The notes: generated by a model not told the origin, from the letters alone. Numbered from the stretch's first letter, positions 1 to 9,050 are shown. The stretch: 64,000 nucleotides of DNA from Amycolatopsis balhimycina FH 1894 (GCF_000384295.1 NZ_KB913037.1:7069533-7133532), one strand, 5' to 3'. Made by a program: numbers and translations.

Positions 1-1843
1 GGCCGGGTTCGCGGAGTGGTTGCGGAAGTCGCCGCACATCGGCGTCACCGACACGACGTTCCGCGACGCGCACCAGTCGCTGCTCGCCACGCGCGTCCGG
101 TCGAAGGACCTCCTCGCCGCGGCGCCGGTCGTCGCGAACACCCTGCCGCAGCTGCTGTCCCTGGAGTGCTGGGGCGGCGCGACCTACGACGTCGCGCTGC
201 GGTTCCTCGCCGAGGACCCGTGGGAGCGGCTGGCCGCGCTGCGCCAGGCCGTGCCGAACATCTGCCTCCAGATGCTGCTGCGCGGGCGCAACACCGTCGG
301 GTACACGCCGTACCCGACCGAGGTGACCACCGCCTTCGTCCAGGAGGCGACGAAGACCGGCATCGACATCTTCCGGATCTTCGACGCGCTCAACGACGTC
401 GAGCAGATGCGCCCGGCCATCGAAGCCGTGCGCGAGACCGGAACCGCCGTCGCCGAGGTGGCGCTCTGCTACACCTCGGACCTGTCGGACCCGGCCGAGA
501 AGCTCTACACGCTCGACTACTACCTCAAGCTGGCCGAGCAGATCGTCGGCGCCGGGGCGCACGTCCTGGCGATCAAGGACATGGCCGGGCTGCTGCGCGC
601 GCCCGCGGCGACGAAGCTGGTCACCGCGCTGCGCAAGGAGTTCGACCTGCCGGTGCACATCCACACCCACGACACCGCGGGCGGCCAGCTGGCCACCTAC
701 CTCGCGGCGATCAACGCGGGCGCGGACGCCGTCGACGGCGCGGTGTCGTCGATGGCGGGCACGACGTCGCAGCCGTCGCTGTCGTCGATCGTGGCGGCCA
801 CCGACCACTCCGACCGCACGACCGGGCTGAGCCTGGACGCGATCGGCGACCTGGAGCCGTACTGGGAGAGCGTGCGCAAGATCTACGCGCCGTTCGAGGC
901 CGGGCTCGCGTCGCCGACCGGGCGCGTCTACCACCACGAAATCCCCGGCGGGCAGCTGTCGAACCTGCGTACCCAGGCCATCGCGCTGGGCCTGGGCGAC
1001 CGGTTCGAGGACATCGAGGCGATGTACGCCGCGGCCGACAAGATCCTCGGCCACCTGGTGAAGGTGACGCCGTCGTCCAAGGTCGTCGGCGACCTCGCGC
1101 TGCACCTGGTCGGCGCGGGCGTCTCGCCGGCCGACTTCGAGGCCGAGCCGAACAAGTTCGACATCCCCGACTCGGTGATCGGCTTCCTGCGCGGCGAGCT
1201 CGGCGACCCGCCGGGCGGCTGGCCGGAGCCGTTCCGCACCAAGGCCCTCGAGGGCCGCGCAGCCGCCAAGCCGGTCGTCGAACTGTCCGAAGAGGACCGT
1301 TCCGCGCTCGCCGCGGAACCGCGCCGGACGCTCAACCGGCTGCTGTTCCCCGGCCCGACCAAGGAGTTCGAGGCACACCGCGAGGCCTACGGCGACACGT
1401 CGGTGCTGCCCAGCAAGGACTTCTTCTACGGGCTGCGGCCGGGGGAGGAGTACCCGGTCGATCTCGAGCCGGGCGTGCGGCTGCTCATCGAGCTGGAGGC
1501 GATCGGCGAGGCCGACGAGCGTGGCGTGCGCACGGTGATGTCGACGCTGAACGGCCAGCTGCGGCCGATCCAGATCCGCGACCGCTCGATCGCCTCGGAC
1601 ATCCCGGCGACGGAGAAGGCCGAGAAGGGCAACCCGAAGCAGGTCGCGGCGCCGTTCGCGGGTGTGGTGACGCTGCAGGTCGCCGAGGGCGACACGGTCG
1701 AAGCCGGGGCGACGGTCGCGACGATCGAGGCGATGAAGATGGAGGCGTCGATCACGGCGTCCACCGGCGGCACGGTCGGGCGGCGGGCGATCACCGCCGT
1801 CCAGCAGGTCGAAGGCGGCGACCTTCTGCTGGTCCTGGAGTAG
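1..1843 (+). CDS. pyc: Pyruvate carboxylase, C-terminal half (5' end outside window)
   Basis: Biotin-dependent carboxylation of pyruvate to oxaloacetate (anaplerosis), cytoplasmic. The reading frame is open from base 2, so the gene continues upstream; 613 of roughly 1,125 residues are present. The visible part starts just before the carboxyltransferase signature TDTTFRDAHQSL. It carries the metal-binding HIHTHDTAGG segment, the PYC-specific C-terminal region and a biotinyl carrier domain ending in EAMKMEAS; the biotinylated Lys is the codon at 1736-1738. The biotin carboxylase domain must lie before the window. The gene ends at TAG 1841-1843 and a perfect palindrome follows 10 bp later. In mycobacteria pyc is next to rsmD, which here is 42 kb away. 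Confidence 0.96.
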   Translation, partial: AGFAEWLRKSPHIGVTDTTFRDAHQSLLATRVRSKDLLAAAPVVANTLPQLLSLECWGGATYDVALRFLAEDPWERLAALRQAVPNICLQMLLRGRNTVGYTPYPTEVTTAFVQEATKTGIDIFRIFDALNDVEQMRPAIEAVRETGTAVAEVALCYTSDLSDPAEKLYTLDYYLKLAEQIVGAGAHVLAIKDMAGLLRAPAATKLVTALRKEFDLPVHIHTHDTAGGQLATYLAAINAGADAVDGAVSSMAGTTSQPSLSSIVAATDHSDRTTGLSLDAIGDLEPYWESVRKIYAPFEAGLASPTGRVYHHEIPGGQLSNLRTQAIALGLGDRFEDIEAMYAAADKILGHLVKVTPSSKVVGDLALHLVGAGVSPADFEAEPNKFDIPDSVIGFLRGELGDPPGGWPEPFRTKALEGRAAAKPVVELSEEDRSALAAEPRRTLNRLLFPGPTKEFEAHREAYGDTSVLPSKDFFYGLRPGEEYPVDLEPGVRLLIELEAIGEADERGVRTVMSTLNGQLRPIQIRDRSIASDIPATEKAEKGNPKQVAAPFAGVVTLQVAEGDTVEAGATVATIEAMKMEASITASTGGTVGRRAITAVQQVEGGDLLLVLE

Positions 1844-1852
1844 CCCGGATGC

Positions 1853-1901
1853 CATGAACGACTCTTTCATGACGTCCGACGTCATGAAAGAGTCGTTCAT
1901 G
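1853..1901. repeat. Long perfect palindrome P1 (24-1-24)
   Basis: Two exactly complementary 24-base arms (1853-1876 and 1878-1901) around a single C, beginning CATGAACGACTCTTTCATGA. It lies between the pyc stop and the start of the arginase-family gene. It is not followed by a T tract. It belongs to the family of gene-end palindromes found at six other sites in this window and could form a very stable RNA hairpin that ends or protects the pyc transcript. Confidence 0.9.
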
Positions 1902-1930
1902 ACGTCGCTGTCCCGCGATACGCTCGGCGG

Positions 1931-2740
1931 ATGCTGATCAACGCGGTACCGCAACGGCAGGGCGCGGTGGGGCCGCGCGCGACGGAGCTGCCGGACGGCT
2001 GTGTGGCGCTCGCGGAGCTGGCCGGGCACGTGCTCAGCCGGCCGGTGCACTACGTCCGGCAGACGCACGCGGTGTCCGAAGTGGACCGTGGCATCGCGTC
2101 CCGTGCGGTGCTGACCGGGCCGAACCGGGTGGCGCAGCTGGCGGCCCTGGAGGCCCCGGGCGGCCCGGTGCTGACGATCGGCGGCGACTGCGGCGTCGAG
2201 CTGGTGCCGATCGGCGTGGCCCGCTACCGGTACGGACCCGGGCTGGGCGTCGTGTGGTTCGACGCTCACCCGGACCTGAACACGCCGGATTCGTCGCCGT
2301 CGGGGGCGTTCCACGGCATGGTGCTGCGGTCCCTGTTCGGCGAAGGCGACCCGGAGTTCGCGGCGGATCCGGCACTGACGCCGGGGAACGTGGCGCTGGC
2401 CGGAGCCCGCGTGTTCGACCCAGCGGAACAGGCGGCGGTCGATGGCGGCCTGGTGGTCACGCCGGTCGAAGCCTTGACGGGCGTGGAGAAGCTGTACGTG
2501 CACGTGGACCTGGACGTCCTGGACCCGTCGGAGTTCCCGGGACTCAACTACCCGGAGCCCGGCGGCTGGACGATCCCTCAGCTGGTGGCGGCCCTCGACG
2601 CCCTTTCCGGATACGCCGTCGTCGGCGCGGGGATCACGGAGTGCGTGGGCACGCCCCGCGAGGTCGAGGTCCTGGAACCGGTGATCGCCGCGATCGGCCG
2701 CCTCCTCTCCCCCCGCCGGCCCGTCGCCCCAAGTCCGTGA
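1931..2740 (+). CDS. Arginase/agmatinase-family hydrolase
   Basis: A 269-residue protein of the ureohydrolase superfamily (arginase, agmatinase, formimidoylglutamase), dinuclear-metal cytoplasmic enzymes that hydrolyse guanidino groups. Metal motifs are visible: GGDCG at 84-88, DAHPD at 111-115 and DLDVLDP at 193-199. Normally the first motif reads GGDHS and its His is a metal ligand; here it is Cys87, while the other Asp/His ligands are kept. Substrate therefore cannot be assigned and the metal site may be altered. The last codons and TGA lie inside palindrome P2, which also carries the stop of the convergent GntR gene. A plain arginase is less likely because of Cys87. Confidence 0.85.
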   Translation: MLINAVPQRQGAVGPRATELPDGCVALAELAGHVLSRPVHYVRQTHAVSEVDRGIASRAVLTGPNRVAQLAALEAPGGPVLTIGGDCGVELVPIGVARYRYGPGLGVVWFDAHPDLNTPDSSPSGAFHGMVLRSLFGEGDPEFAADPALTPGNVALAGARVFDPAEQAAVDGGLVVTPVEALTGVEKLYVHVDLDVLDPSEFPGLNYPEPGGWTIPQLVAALDALSGYAVVGAGITECVGTPREVEVLEPVIAAIGRLLSPRRPVAPSP

Positions 2741-2789
2741 TGGCCACCTTGAGGAACTTGAAGTTCCTCAAGGTGGCCATCACGGACTT
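2731..2789. repeat. Long perfect palindrome P2 (29-1-29) containing two stop codons
   Basis: Arms 2731-2759 and 2761-2789 are exactly complementary around a single G at 2760; the arm begins AAGTCCGTGATGGCCACC. The palindrome sits between the convergent arginase-family (+) and GntR (-) genes. Because the arms are identical when read in the two directions, each gene ends with the same codons (agt ccg tga, Ser-Pro-stop) taken from the palindrome. A bidirectional terminator is the simplest role. Confidence 0.92.
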
Positions 2790-3154
2790 TCGTGCACCGG
2801 GTAGGCGGCGCGGACCGCGTCCAGGGCGTCGTCGAGGCCGGCGCCGAGGTCGTGGGCCTGGGCCGCGAAGTCCGCGGCCGCGGTGCGCAGCAGGGCCGCG
2901 CGGTCCGGGCGGCCGGACGGGATCGTCACCACCGTGCCGCGCGCACGGGCCGTCGCCACCCAGCCCGCCGCCTCCAGTTCGCGGTACGCCCGCGCCACCG
3001 TTCCCGACGCCAGCCCGAGGTCCCGCGCCAGCTGGCGGATCGGCGGCAGCCGCGTCCCCTCGGGCAGCGCGCCCGTCGTGATCGCGTGGACCACCTGGTC
3101 GTGCACCTGCCGCCAGGGCGCCAGCCCGTTCTCGGTGTCGACGACGATCTTCAC
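2780..3154 (-). CDS. GntR-family transcriptional regulator, YtrA type
   Basis: A 124-residue DNA-binding protein. Residues about 10-75 form the GntR winged helix-turn-helix (for example RLPPIRQLARDLGLASGTVA); the rest is a short C-terminal tail, typical of the YtrA subgroup, which lacks a large effector domain. GTG start at 3154 overlaps the stop of the membrane-protein gene by 4 bp (GTGA), so the two are translationally coupled. The pair probably autorepresses through the inverted repeat at 3855-3878 upstream of the first gene. YtrA-type regulators commonly sit beside membrane transport genes and respond to cell-envelope stress. The 3' end lies in palindrome P2. Confidence 0.9.
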   Translation of the reverse strand: MKIVVDTENGLAPWRQVHDQVVHAITTGALPEGTRLPPIRQLARDLGLASGTVARAYRELEAAGWVATARARGTVVTIPSGRPDRAALLRTAAADFAAQAHDLGAGLDDALDAVRAAYPVHESP

Positions 3155-3840
3155 GCGGGCGTCGGCAGCCGTTTCACCGGGGCCACCACGGCCAGGAACA
3201 CCACCAACCCGAGCACCACGGTCAGGAAGGCACCGAAGGTCTGGACCGGCCCGGCGGCCGCCGCGCAGGTGGCGATGCCCAGCCCGATGGCCACGCGGGC
3301 GCTGCGGCAGCGCAGCGCCAGGTCGGCCCGGCCGCCGACGGCGGGGCGGCGCAGCGCGAGCAGGGCGATCGCCCACGCGACCACGAACGCGCCCGCCGCG
3401 ACCGCGAGCGACGTCCAGCGTCCGGCGACGGCGAGGGTGACGATCGAGCCGGTGGCGGCGAGCACGCTCAGCCCCAGCGCCCACCCCGGGACCAGGTCCA
3501 GCAGCGTGCGCCGGACCAGCACGGCTTCGCGGCGCGGGCCGCGCGACGGCCGCTGCGCCAGCAGTTCGGCGATCAGGCCGCCGAGCATCAGCGTGGTGAA
3601 CAGCGAGCCGGCTGTCCGGTCGAGCAGCGGCGGGATCGCCAGGAACAGCCACGGGTACCAGAACCGGCGCCGCTTCAGGTACCGGACGGCGAGCGCGACC
3701 TCGGCGTCGTCCGGGTCGGGCACGCCCCACCGCTTCAGCAGTCGCCTGCCTTGTTTCTCGCCCGGCCAGAGCACGATCAGGATCGCCAGGCCGACCAGGC
3801 CCATGATCAGGGCGACGCCGAGCACGTTGTCCCACGGCAT
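3151..3840 (-). CDS. Polytopic membrane protein paired with GntR regulator
   Basis: A 229-residue integral membrane protein with a hydrophobic segment at the N-terminus (VLGVALIMGLVGLAILIVLW) and about five more stretches, separated by Arg-rich loops. I do not recognise a named family; size and context resemble the DUF1648/SdpI-like or permease-type partners of YtrA regulators. ATG start at 3840 is preceded by a GAGGAGG ribosome-binding site; longer upstream starts would read through the operator and are unlikely. First gene of a two-gene operon with the GntR regulator. Confidence 0.75.
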   Translation of the reverse strand: MPWDNVLGVALIMGLVGLAILIVLWPGEKQGRRLLKRWGVPDPDDAEVALAVRYLKRRRFWYPWLFLAIPPLLDRTAGSLFTTLMLGGLIAELLAQRPSRGPRREAVLVRRTLLDLVPGWALGLSVLAATGSIVTLAVAGRWTSLAVAAGAFVVAWAIALLALRRPAVGGRADLALRCRSARVAIGLGIATCAAAAGPVQTFGAFLTVVLGLVVFLAVVAPVKRLPTPA

Positions 3841-3854
3841 GCCGGACCTCCTCG

Positions 3855-3878
3855 CTTGTATCAACCACACGATACAAG
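3855..3878. promoter_or_regulatory. Inverted-repeat operator of the membrane protein/GntR operon
   Basis: Perfect inverted repeat CTTGTATC-N8-GATACAAG, 15 bases upstream of the membrane-protein ATG. Size, symmetry and position fit a GntR-dimer operator overlapping the promoter, hence autorepression by the YtrA-type regulator of the same operon. Binding is inferred. Confidence 0.7.
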
Positions 3879-3961
3879 AAGCCGGCCGTAACCGCACCGC
3901 GGGCGGGTCGTTGGAGGTTCGTCCGTTCGTACGCATGATCAGGTGCAGTCGGCGGCCTCCT

Positions 3962-4040
3962 TGTCACCCTTCGGCAGTCCGGCCCGTGAAAAATTGTCAA
4001 GAAGATGACAAGAAAGCGGTTTCCCTCCGAAAGGGTGACA
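3962..4040. promoter_or_regulatory. Promoter region of PucR-type gene with nested inverted repeats
   Basis: Between the divergent membrane-protein and PucR-type genes. It contains TTGTCA-N6-TGACAA (3994-4011). An outer, spaced pair TGTCACCCTTCGG (3962-3974) and CCGAAAGGGTGACA (4027-4040) is complementary except for one extra base. All half-sites share TGTCA/TGACA, suggesting one regulator binding several sites, possibly the PucR-like protein itself. Nothing else is visible in 3879-4146. Confidence 0.45.
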
Positions 4041-4146
4041 CGTTCGGCGCTACTTTTTCGATGTGTCCGGAGCCACCCCGCACCAGGCGCGGGGTGCCGC
4101 TCGCGTGCGAGCGGCCGGAATCCCGGGGCGGAGCGAAGGAGCTGCG

Positions 4147-5427
4147 ATGTCGGTGGAGCGCGGATTCGATCACGCTGCGCCGCCACCCGCCGCACTGCCT
4201 CGGAAGCTCGCCGACATCCTGCGTCCCGAGCTGGCCAGCCTCGCGGCCGAGATCGTCGACGAGATCCGCGCGACCATCCCCGCCTACGCCCGCCCGCTCG
4301 ACGGCCCCTACGGCAAGTCGATCCGGGCCGGCGTCGAATACGCGATCACGCTGTTCGTCGCGCAGATCGCCGACCCGACGGTGTCCAAGGAGCAGTCCCA
4401 CGAGGTGCACCACCGCCTGGGACAGAACGAAATGCGCGAAGGCCGCAGCCTCGACACGCTGCAGTCGGCGTACCGGGTCGGCGCGCGGGTGTCGTGGCGG
4501 CGGATCATGCGCGTCGGCCGGCGCAGCGGGCTCTCGTCGGCGGTGATGTCCCAGCTGGCCGACGCGATGCTGGCGTTCATGGACGAGCTCGCGTCCGTCG
4601 CGCTCGACGGCTACCTGGAAGCGAAGGCGCGCACGGCGGGAGCGCTGGACACCTGGCGCCGCAAGCTGCTGCACCTGATCCTCGAGACGCCGCCCGCGTC
4701 ACCCAAGGCGATCGCCGAGCTGGCCCAGCTGATCGGCTGGCCGGTGCCGGTGGACGCGACGCCGGTGGCGGTCCACCCGGCGGGCGGCGTCGCCCCGGCC
4801 CGCCGGCACGCCGGACTGGACGCGGACGTCCTCGCCGAGCTCGACACGGCCGACCCGAAGCTGGTCGTCCCCGGCGAACTGAGCGGCGCGCGGCTGGCGT
4901 CGCTGCAGGTGGCGCTGCCGGACTGCCGGCTCTCGATCGGCCCGTGCGTCGCGCTGGCGTCGGTCGCGGATTCCTTGCGCTGGGCCCGGAACGCGCTGCA
5001 GCTGGCCGAGCGGGGCGTGCTGACGCCGCGCCCGGTGCTGCGGGCCGAGGAGCACCTGGCGACACTGCTGGTCAACTCCGACACGGGCCTGGTCGGCACG
5101 CTGCGCCACCGCCTGTTCGCCCCGCTGGCGGACATGACGGGCAAGCAGCAGGAGCGGCTGCTGGAGACGCTGCGGGCGTGGCTGGACAGCCAGGGCAACG
5201 TGGTGGAGATCGCGGAGCGCCTGAGCGTCCACCCCCAGACGGTCCGCTACCGCATGCGCCAGCTGCAGGCCACGTTCGGCGACAGCCTCCGCGACCCGGC
5301 GGCGCGGTTCGAGATGGAGCTGGCGTTGCGCGCGGGGGCAGCGCCACTGCCGCTGCGGTACCCGGTCAGCGAACTGCTGCCGTCACCGCGGTCGGGTGGC
5401 AGCCATCCACAGTGGACGCCGCGGTAG
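4147..5427 (+). CDS. PucR/CdaR-type transcriptional regulator
   Basis: A 426-residue cytoplasmic regulator. The N-terminal half (about 20-190) is all-helical and resembles the RsbRD-like/GGDEF-related N-domain of actinobacterial PucR proteins. The C-terminus holds the PucR-type helix-turn-helix (VVEIAERLSVHPQTVRYRMR), which normally binds near purine or carbohydrate catabolic genes. Start ATG 4147 is chosen for the AAGGAG at 4136-4141; an in-frame GTG at 4063 adds a low-complexity extension without a ribosome-binding site. The target is unknown; spaced TGTCA repeats upstream are candidates for autoregulation. Confidence 0.85.
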   Translation: MSVERGFDHAAPPPAALPRKLADILRPELASLAAEIVDEIRATIPAYARPLDGPYGKSIRAGVEYAITLFVAQIADPTVSKEQSHEVHHRLGQNEMREGRSLDTLQSAYRVGARVSWRRIMRVGRRSGLSSAVMSQLADAMLAFMDELASVALDGYLEAKARTAGALDTWRRKLLHLILETPPASPKAIAELAQLIGWPVPVDATPVAVHPAGGVAPARRHAGLDADVLAELDTADPKLVVPGELSGARLASLQVALPDCRLSIGPCVALASVADSLRWARNALQLAERGVLTPRPVLRAEEHLATLLVNSDTGLVGTLRHRLFAPLADMTGKQQERLLETLRAWLDSQGNVVEIAERLSVHPQTVRYRMRQLQATFGDSLRDPAARFEMELALRAGAAPLPLRYPVSELLPSPRSGGSHPQWTPR

Positions 5428-5461
5428 CCGGGACCACGCGGGCCCCGGCCACCGCGGGCGG

Positions 5462-6937
5462 TCACGGGACGTCGGCCTGCCAGGAAGCGTCCGCGGCGTA
5501 GCCGTTCGGGCTGTCGTAGGGGTGGCTGCCGCCGGTGTCCGCCGCCCAGACCTGGGTGGTGTACTGGCGCAGGAACCTTCCCCGGGCGCTGTAGGACTCC
5601 AGCGTGACGCCGGTGCCCGACAACCCGGCCTTCGAGCACCAGGTCGCGTCCGCGTGGAACCCGTCGGTGCCGTCGGACGCGGCGAGCACGACCCGCAGGC
5701 CCTGCTGCCGCAGGTAGTACTCGGGGTGGGCCACCGATTCGAAGGAGTGACAGCTCGCGTCGGCCTTGCCGGGAACGACCCGCCAAGCCGTGTCGGTTCC
5801 GGCGCCCGCGCCGACGACGGCGTCGGTCAGGCCGCGCAGGTACCAGCCCGGCGCACCGGGGCTCTGCGAGCGGAGGGACTGGACGAGGGCCGCGTCCTCG
5901 TACTGGCCCAGGCGCAGGAACTGTTCGACGTCGTTGTCGGTGCCGGCCATGGCGGCGTTCGCCCCGGCGACGAGCGCGGGGTGCACCCGGCTCTGCTCGG
6001 CACGCGTCCGCAGCTCGAACAGCAGCCGCCGGTCCGCTTCGCCCTTCTTCCGGATCCAGGTGAACCAGTCCTGCAGGTTCGCGCTGTGGATGCCGGTGCC
6101 GATGTAGGCCCGCAGCTGTGCGGTGTCCATCGTCCGCAGCGCCCGTTCGGCCGCGGCCCGCACCTCGGTGCCCGCCTTCGCCGCCTGCCAGAGGTCCAGC
6201 ACGAAGTTCACGTCCGGCTCCACCAGCTGGCCCGCGGTGGGCTCGATGGCGACCACCGCGGCGGCCAGGATCCGGGCGTCCCGTGCCGCGTCGGCCGCCT
6301 TCTGCTCGGCACTCTTCGTGGTGTCGGCGTCGATCAGGTCCTGCAGGTCGGCCGCGCGGGCGGTGAAGATCCCGGTGAGGATGAAGTTCTTTTGGGCGGC
6401 GGCGTCGCCCTGGTAGGCGGCCAGTGCCGCGGCCTTCAGCTTCGGCCCGGAAGCGTGCTCCCACATGGCGAAGGCGAACTCCTGGTCGCTCTGGATGAGC
6501 AGGACCTGCGACGGCTCGATCTTGTTGACCAGCGCCGCCCGCTGCTTGGCCTCGCGGGCGGCCCGCGCCGCCGCGTCGTCGCGCAGGATCCGGGCTTGGT
6601 CACGGGCGTTGGCGTCGCGGACCCCGGTCTTGATCCACTGCGTCCATTCCGGCTGGGTGCCGGCGTAGGCGAGTTCGGCCGACGCCCGCACCTCGGTGCC
6701 GGTCGCCCGCTGCCACAACGCGAACACGAAGTTCCGGTCGGTCAGGATCAGCAGGTCGGGGCTCGCGACCACGCCGATCTCCTGTGCGGCCTGGACTTTG
6801 TCGTCCTGGGTGGCGCTGCGCGGCGTGTCCGCCGTGACCGCGGCTTCCGCCCGCGGCGCGAGGGCCGGGGCCACGGTCCCGAGCAGCGCGAGGGCCGCGG
6901 CGCCCGCCGCCAGTCCCAGCCGGGTTCTGCCTGTCAT
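5462..6937 (-). CDS. Secreted ALF-repeat protein with C-terminal AbfB-like domain
   Basis: 491 residues. A Sec signal peptide (MTGRTRLGLAAG... with an AxA site near residue 34) is followed by four to five degenerate repeats of about 60 residues of the form 'V..I.PS.VLLI.SDQEF...W..A.G..V.AAA..A..G....FI.TG...A...D', matching the ALF repeat type known from actinobacterial exported proteins. The last ~130 residues (SFESVAHPEYYLRQQG...) resemble the AbfB (CBM42) beta-trefoil that binds arabinofuranose-containing glycans. No catalytic domain is visible. ATG 6937 has GAAGGAG upstream. It is the last gene of a five-gene minus-strand run. A surface or glycan-binding role is inferred. Confidence 0.85.
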   Translation of the reverse strand: MTGRTRLGLAAGAAALALLGTVAPALAPRAEAAVTADTPRSATQDDKVQAAQEIGVVASPDLLILTDRNFVFALWQRATGTEVRASAELAYAGTQPEWTQWIKTGVRDANARDQARILRDDAAARAAREAKQRAALVNKIEPSQVLLIQSDQEFAFAMWEHASGPKLKAAALAAYQGDAAAQKNFILTGIFTARAADLQDLIDADTTKSAEQKAADAARDARILAAAVVAIEPTAGQLVEPDVNFVLDLWQAAKAGTEVRAAAERALRTMDTAQLRAYIGTGIHSANLQDWFTWIRKKGEADRRLLFELRTRAEQSRVHPALVAGANAAMAGTDNDVEQFLRLGQYEDAALVQSLRSQSPGAPGWYLRGLTDAVVGAGAGTDTAWRVVPGKADASCHSFESVAHPEYYLRQQGLRVVLAASDGTDGFHADATWCSKAGLSGTGVTLESYSARGRFLRQYTTQVWAADTGGSHPYDSPNGYAADASWQADVP

Positions 6938-6948
6938 CGTCGGCTCCT

Positions 6949-8970
6949 TCAGCTCGCCGGGTACACGGTCGCCACGCCGGTGGCGGTGTCGTAGTCGATG
7001 CGGCCGCGTTCGAACGTGCTGCGGCGGCCGCCGGGGATGGCGACCTCGTCGGAGGTCGGGTAGCCGAGCGTGGATTTCTCCCCGCCGAGGGAGAGCCATT
7101 TGGTGCGGATCGCGCCGAAGACGGCGTGCGCGCCGGCGCGGTCGACCGAATAGATCGAGCCGCCGCCCGCGAAGTTCACGAACCGGCCCGCCTTGTCGGA
7201 TGTGCAGGCCTCGTCGGTGACCGGCACCCCGAGTACGGGATGCCCGCCGAGGCGCAGGTACACGGCCAGGATCTCCGGCGACGCGCACGCGGTGCCGCGT
7301 CCGGTCGTGAGCGGGTGCACCGCGCCGCCGCGGCTCCAGTAACTGCGGAAGGCGACCTGCCCGGGTGCGCTCCGGCGCTGGAAGTCCCGGTACCGCACGG
7401 CTCCGTCGATCTGCTCCGGGCGCAGCGGCGAGACCAGCAGGTCGGTGTAGGGGTCGTAGTCGGGCAGGTACTTGTTCAGCCAGTTGACCGTGATCTCGGT
7501 GGAGTCCGGCAGCGGTTCGGTGACCCACCAGTAGAACTCGACGCCGAGCCCGGCCCGGCCGTCGGCCTGCCGGGTCAGAAAGTCGGCGCCGCCCCTGAGG
7601 GTCACCCCGGCCCCGGGCAGGATGTTGTCGACGCACCAGGTGGCGTTCCAGCCGAAGTCGACGGTCCCGTCGGTGGGCAGCACGGCGACCTGTGTCTTCT
7701 TGCCGTCGTAGTACCGCGCGAGGTAGTGGTTCGGTTTCGCGGGCGACTCCAGCGAGAAGCAGCCCTCGCCGGCTTGCCCGGCGACGACCCGCCAGGTCGC
7801 GTCGAGCCCCTCACCCGGCGCGGGCTCCGCGGACCCGGGCTTGACGACCACGCCGTCGGCGGTCTCGCGCAGGTACTGCCCGGCGATGTTGCCGTTGATG
7901 GCGTTGCGGCTGAACGACTGCGTCAGCGTCTCGTACTGCCCTTGGTCGAGGAAAGCTTGGACAGCGGCGACCCCTTCGGCGAGAGCCCGCTCGGCGGCGC
8001 GCGCCAGCCGCGGCTGGATGCCGCCCACGACGGCCTTGTGCCGGATCTCGTCGACCAGCGCCCGGTCCGTCTCGGCCTTCTGAGCCAGCACGGCAGCGAC
8101 GTCCCGCCAGTTGGCCTCGTAGACGCCGGTGTCGATGAAGCGCTTCCAGTCCGCCCGGACGCGGCTGCGCAACGCCGTGACGGCGGCTTTTTCGATTTCG
8201 CTGCCCGGCCGCGCACCGTCGGCGATGACGCGGAGGATGTCGTCGTCGGGCAGGCTCACGATCTCCGGCGTGGGGACCACCCGCACCACGGTGACGGCCC
8301 GGCCGCGGGCGCCTTCGGCGGCTTCGCGGGCTTTCTCGGCTTCGGTGGCCTGTGTCTTGGCGTCGATGGCGTCCTGCTGGTCCTGTGCGTGCGCGGCGCG
8401 GGCACCGTTGGCGATGAACTCCTTCTGCGCGGCGGCGGGCGCCCCGAACGCGACGAGCGCGGCGGCCTTGACCCGGGCCCCGGCCGCCCGTTGGGTGATC
8501 TGGTAGATGAAGTCCCGGTCGCTCTGGATCACCAGCTCGGATTCGGGAGCGATCCCGACGACGATGGCGGCCTGCTCCTTGGCCTCCCGGGCGACCCGCG
8601 CGGCTTCGGCGTCCCGCATCTGCTGAGCCTGGTCCCGTTCGTTCGCCGAGAGGATTCCGGACTTGATCCACTCGGTACAGGCGAGCTCGGGGCCGGCGAA
8701 GGCGAGTTGCGCCGAGGCCCGGACTTCGGGGCCGGTGGCCTGCCGCCAGAGCGCGATGACGAACTCCTTGTCCCGCAGGAGCATCATGGCGTCGGTCGGC
8801 ACGATGCCGAGGGTCCTCGCCGCGCGGAGTTTCTCGGACTCGCTGGCGACGGGTGGGACTTCGGCGGCTGCCGTGGCCGCGGGCGCCGCGGAAGCGGCCG
8901 TGGCGGTGACCGGAACGGTGAACGCCGACGCCGTCACGACGGCGACGGCCAGGACGGCAAGTGCTCTCAC
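6949..8970 (-). CDS. Secreted ALF-repeat protein with AbfB-like and LGFP repeats
   Basis: 673 residues. GTG 8970 with AGGAGA upstream starts a Sec signal peptide. The N-terminal ~380 residues are ALF-type repeats closely paralogous to the downstream gene (compare TGPEVRASAQLAFAG with TGTEVRASAELAYAG). A middle AbfB-like part (CFSLESPAKPNHYLARYYDG) follows. The C-terminal ~120 residues are LGFP repeats (GRFVNFAGGGSIYS, AVFGAIRTKWLSLGG, TLGYPTSDE), a module thought to anchor proteins to the arabinogalactan/mycolate envelope of actinobacteria. The next gene starts 11 bp after its stop. Likely cell-surface bound; no enzymatic motif seen. Confidence 0.85.
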   Translation of the reverse strand: MRALAVLAVAVVTASAFTVPVTATAASAAPAATAAAEVPPVASESEKLRAARTLGIVPTDAMMLLRDKEFVIALWRQATGPEVRASAQLAFAGPELACTEWIKSGILSANERDQAQQMRDAEAARVAREAKEQAAIVVGIAPESELVIQSDRDFIYQITQRAAGARVKAAALVAFGAPAAAQKEFIANGARAAHAQDQQDAIDAKTQATEAEKAREAAEGARGRAVTVVRVVPTPEIVSLPDDDILRVIADGARPGSEIEKAAVTALRSRVRADWKRFIDTGVYEANWRDVAAVLAQKAETDRALVDEIRHKAVVGGIQPRLARAAERALAEGVAAVQAFLDQGQYETLTQSFSRNAINGNIAGQYLRETADGVVVKPGSAEPAPGEGLDATWRVVAGQAGEGCFSLESPAKPNHYLARYYDGKKTQVAVLPTDGTVDFGWNATWCVDNILPGAGVTLRGGADFLTRQADGRAGLGVEFYWWVTEPLPDSTEITVNWLNKYLPDYDPYTDLLVSPLRPEQIDGAVRYRDFQRRSAPGQVAFRSYWSRGGAVHPLTTGRGTACASPEILAVYLRLGGHPVLGVPVTDEACTSDKAGRFVNFAGGGSIYSVDRAGAHAVFGAIRTKWLSLGGEKSTLGYPTSDEVAIPGGRRSTFERGRIDYDTATGVATVYPAS

Positions 8971-9050
8971 GGTGTCTCCTGTTCCTCGGCCGGATCGCGG
9001 ACTTCCCAGCCGGACCAGCCGGGTTGCTCGTGGTGGTGGTGTGGCCGGGT

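Noticed and set aside
5427..5462. Gene-end palindrome between the convergent PucR and ALF genes
   Set aside because: No complementary arms longer than 6 found in this short gap.
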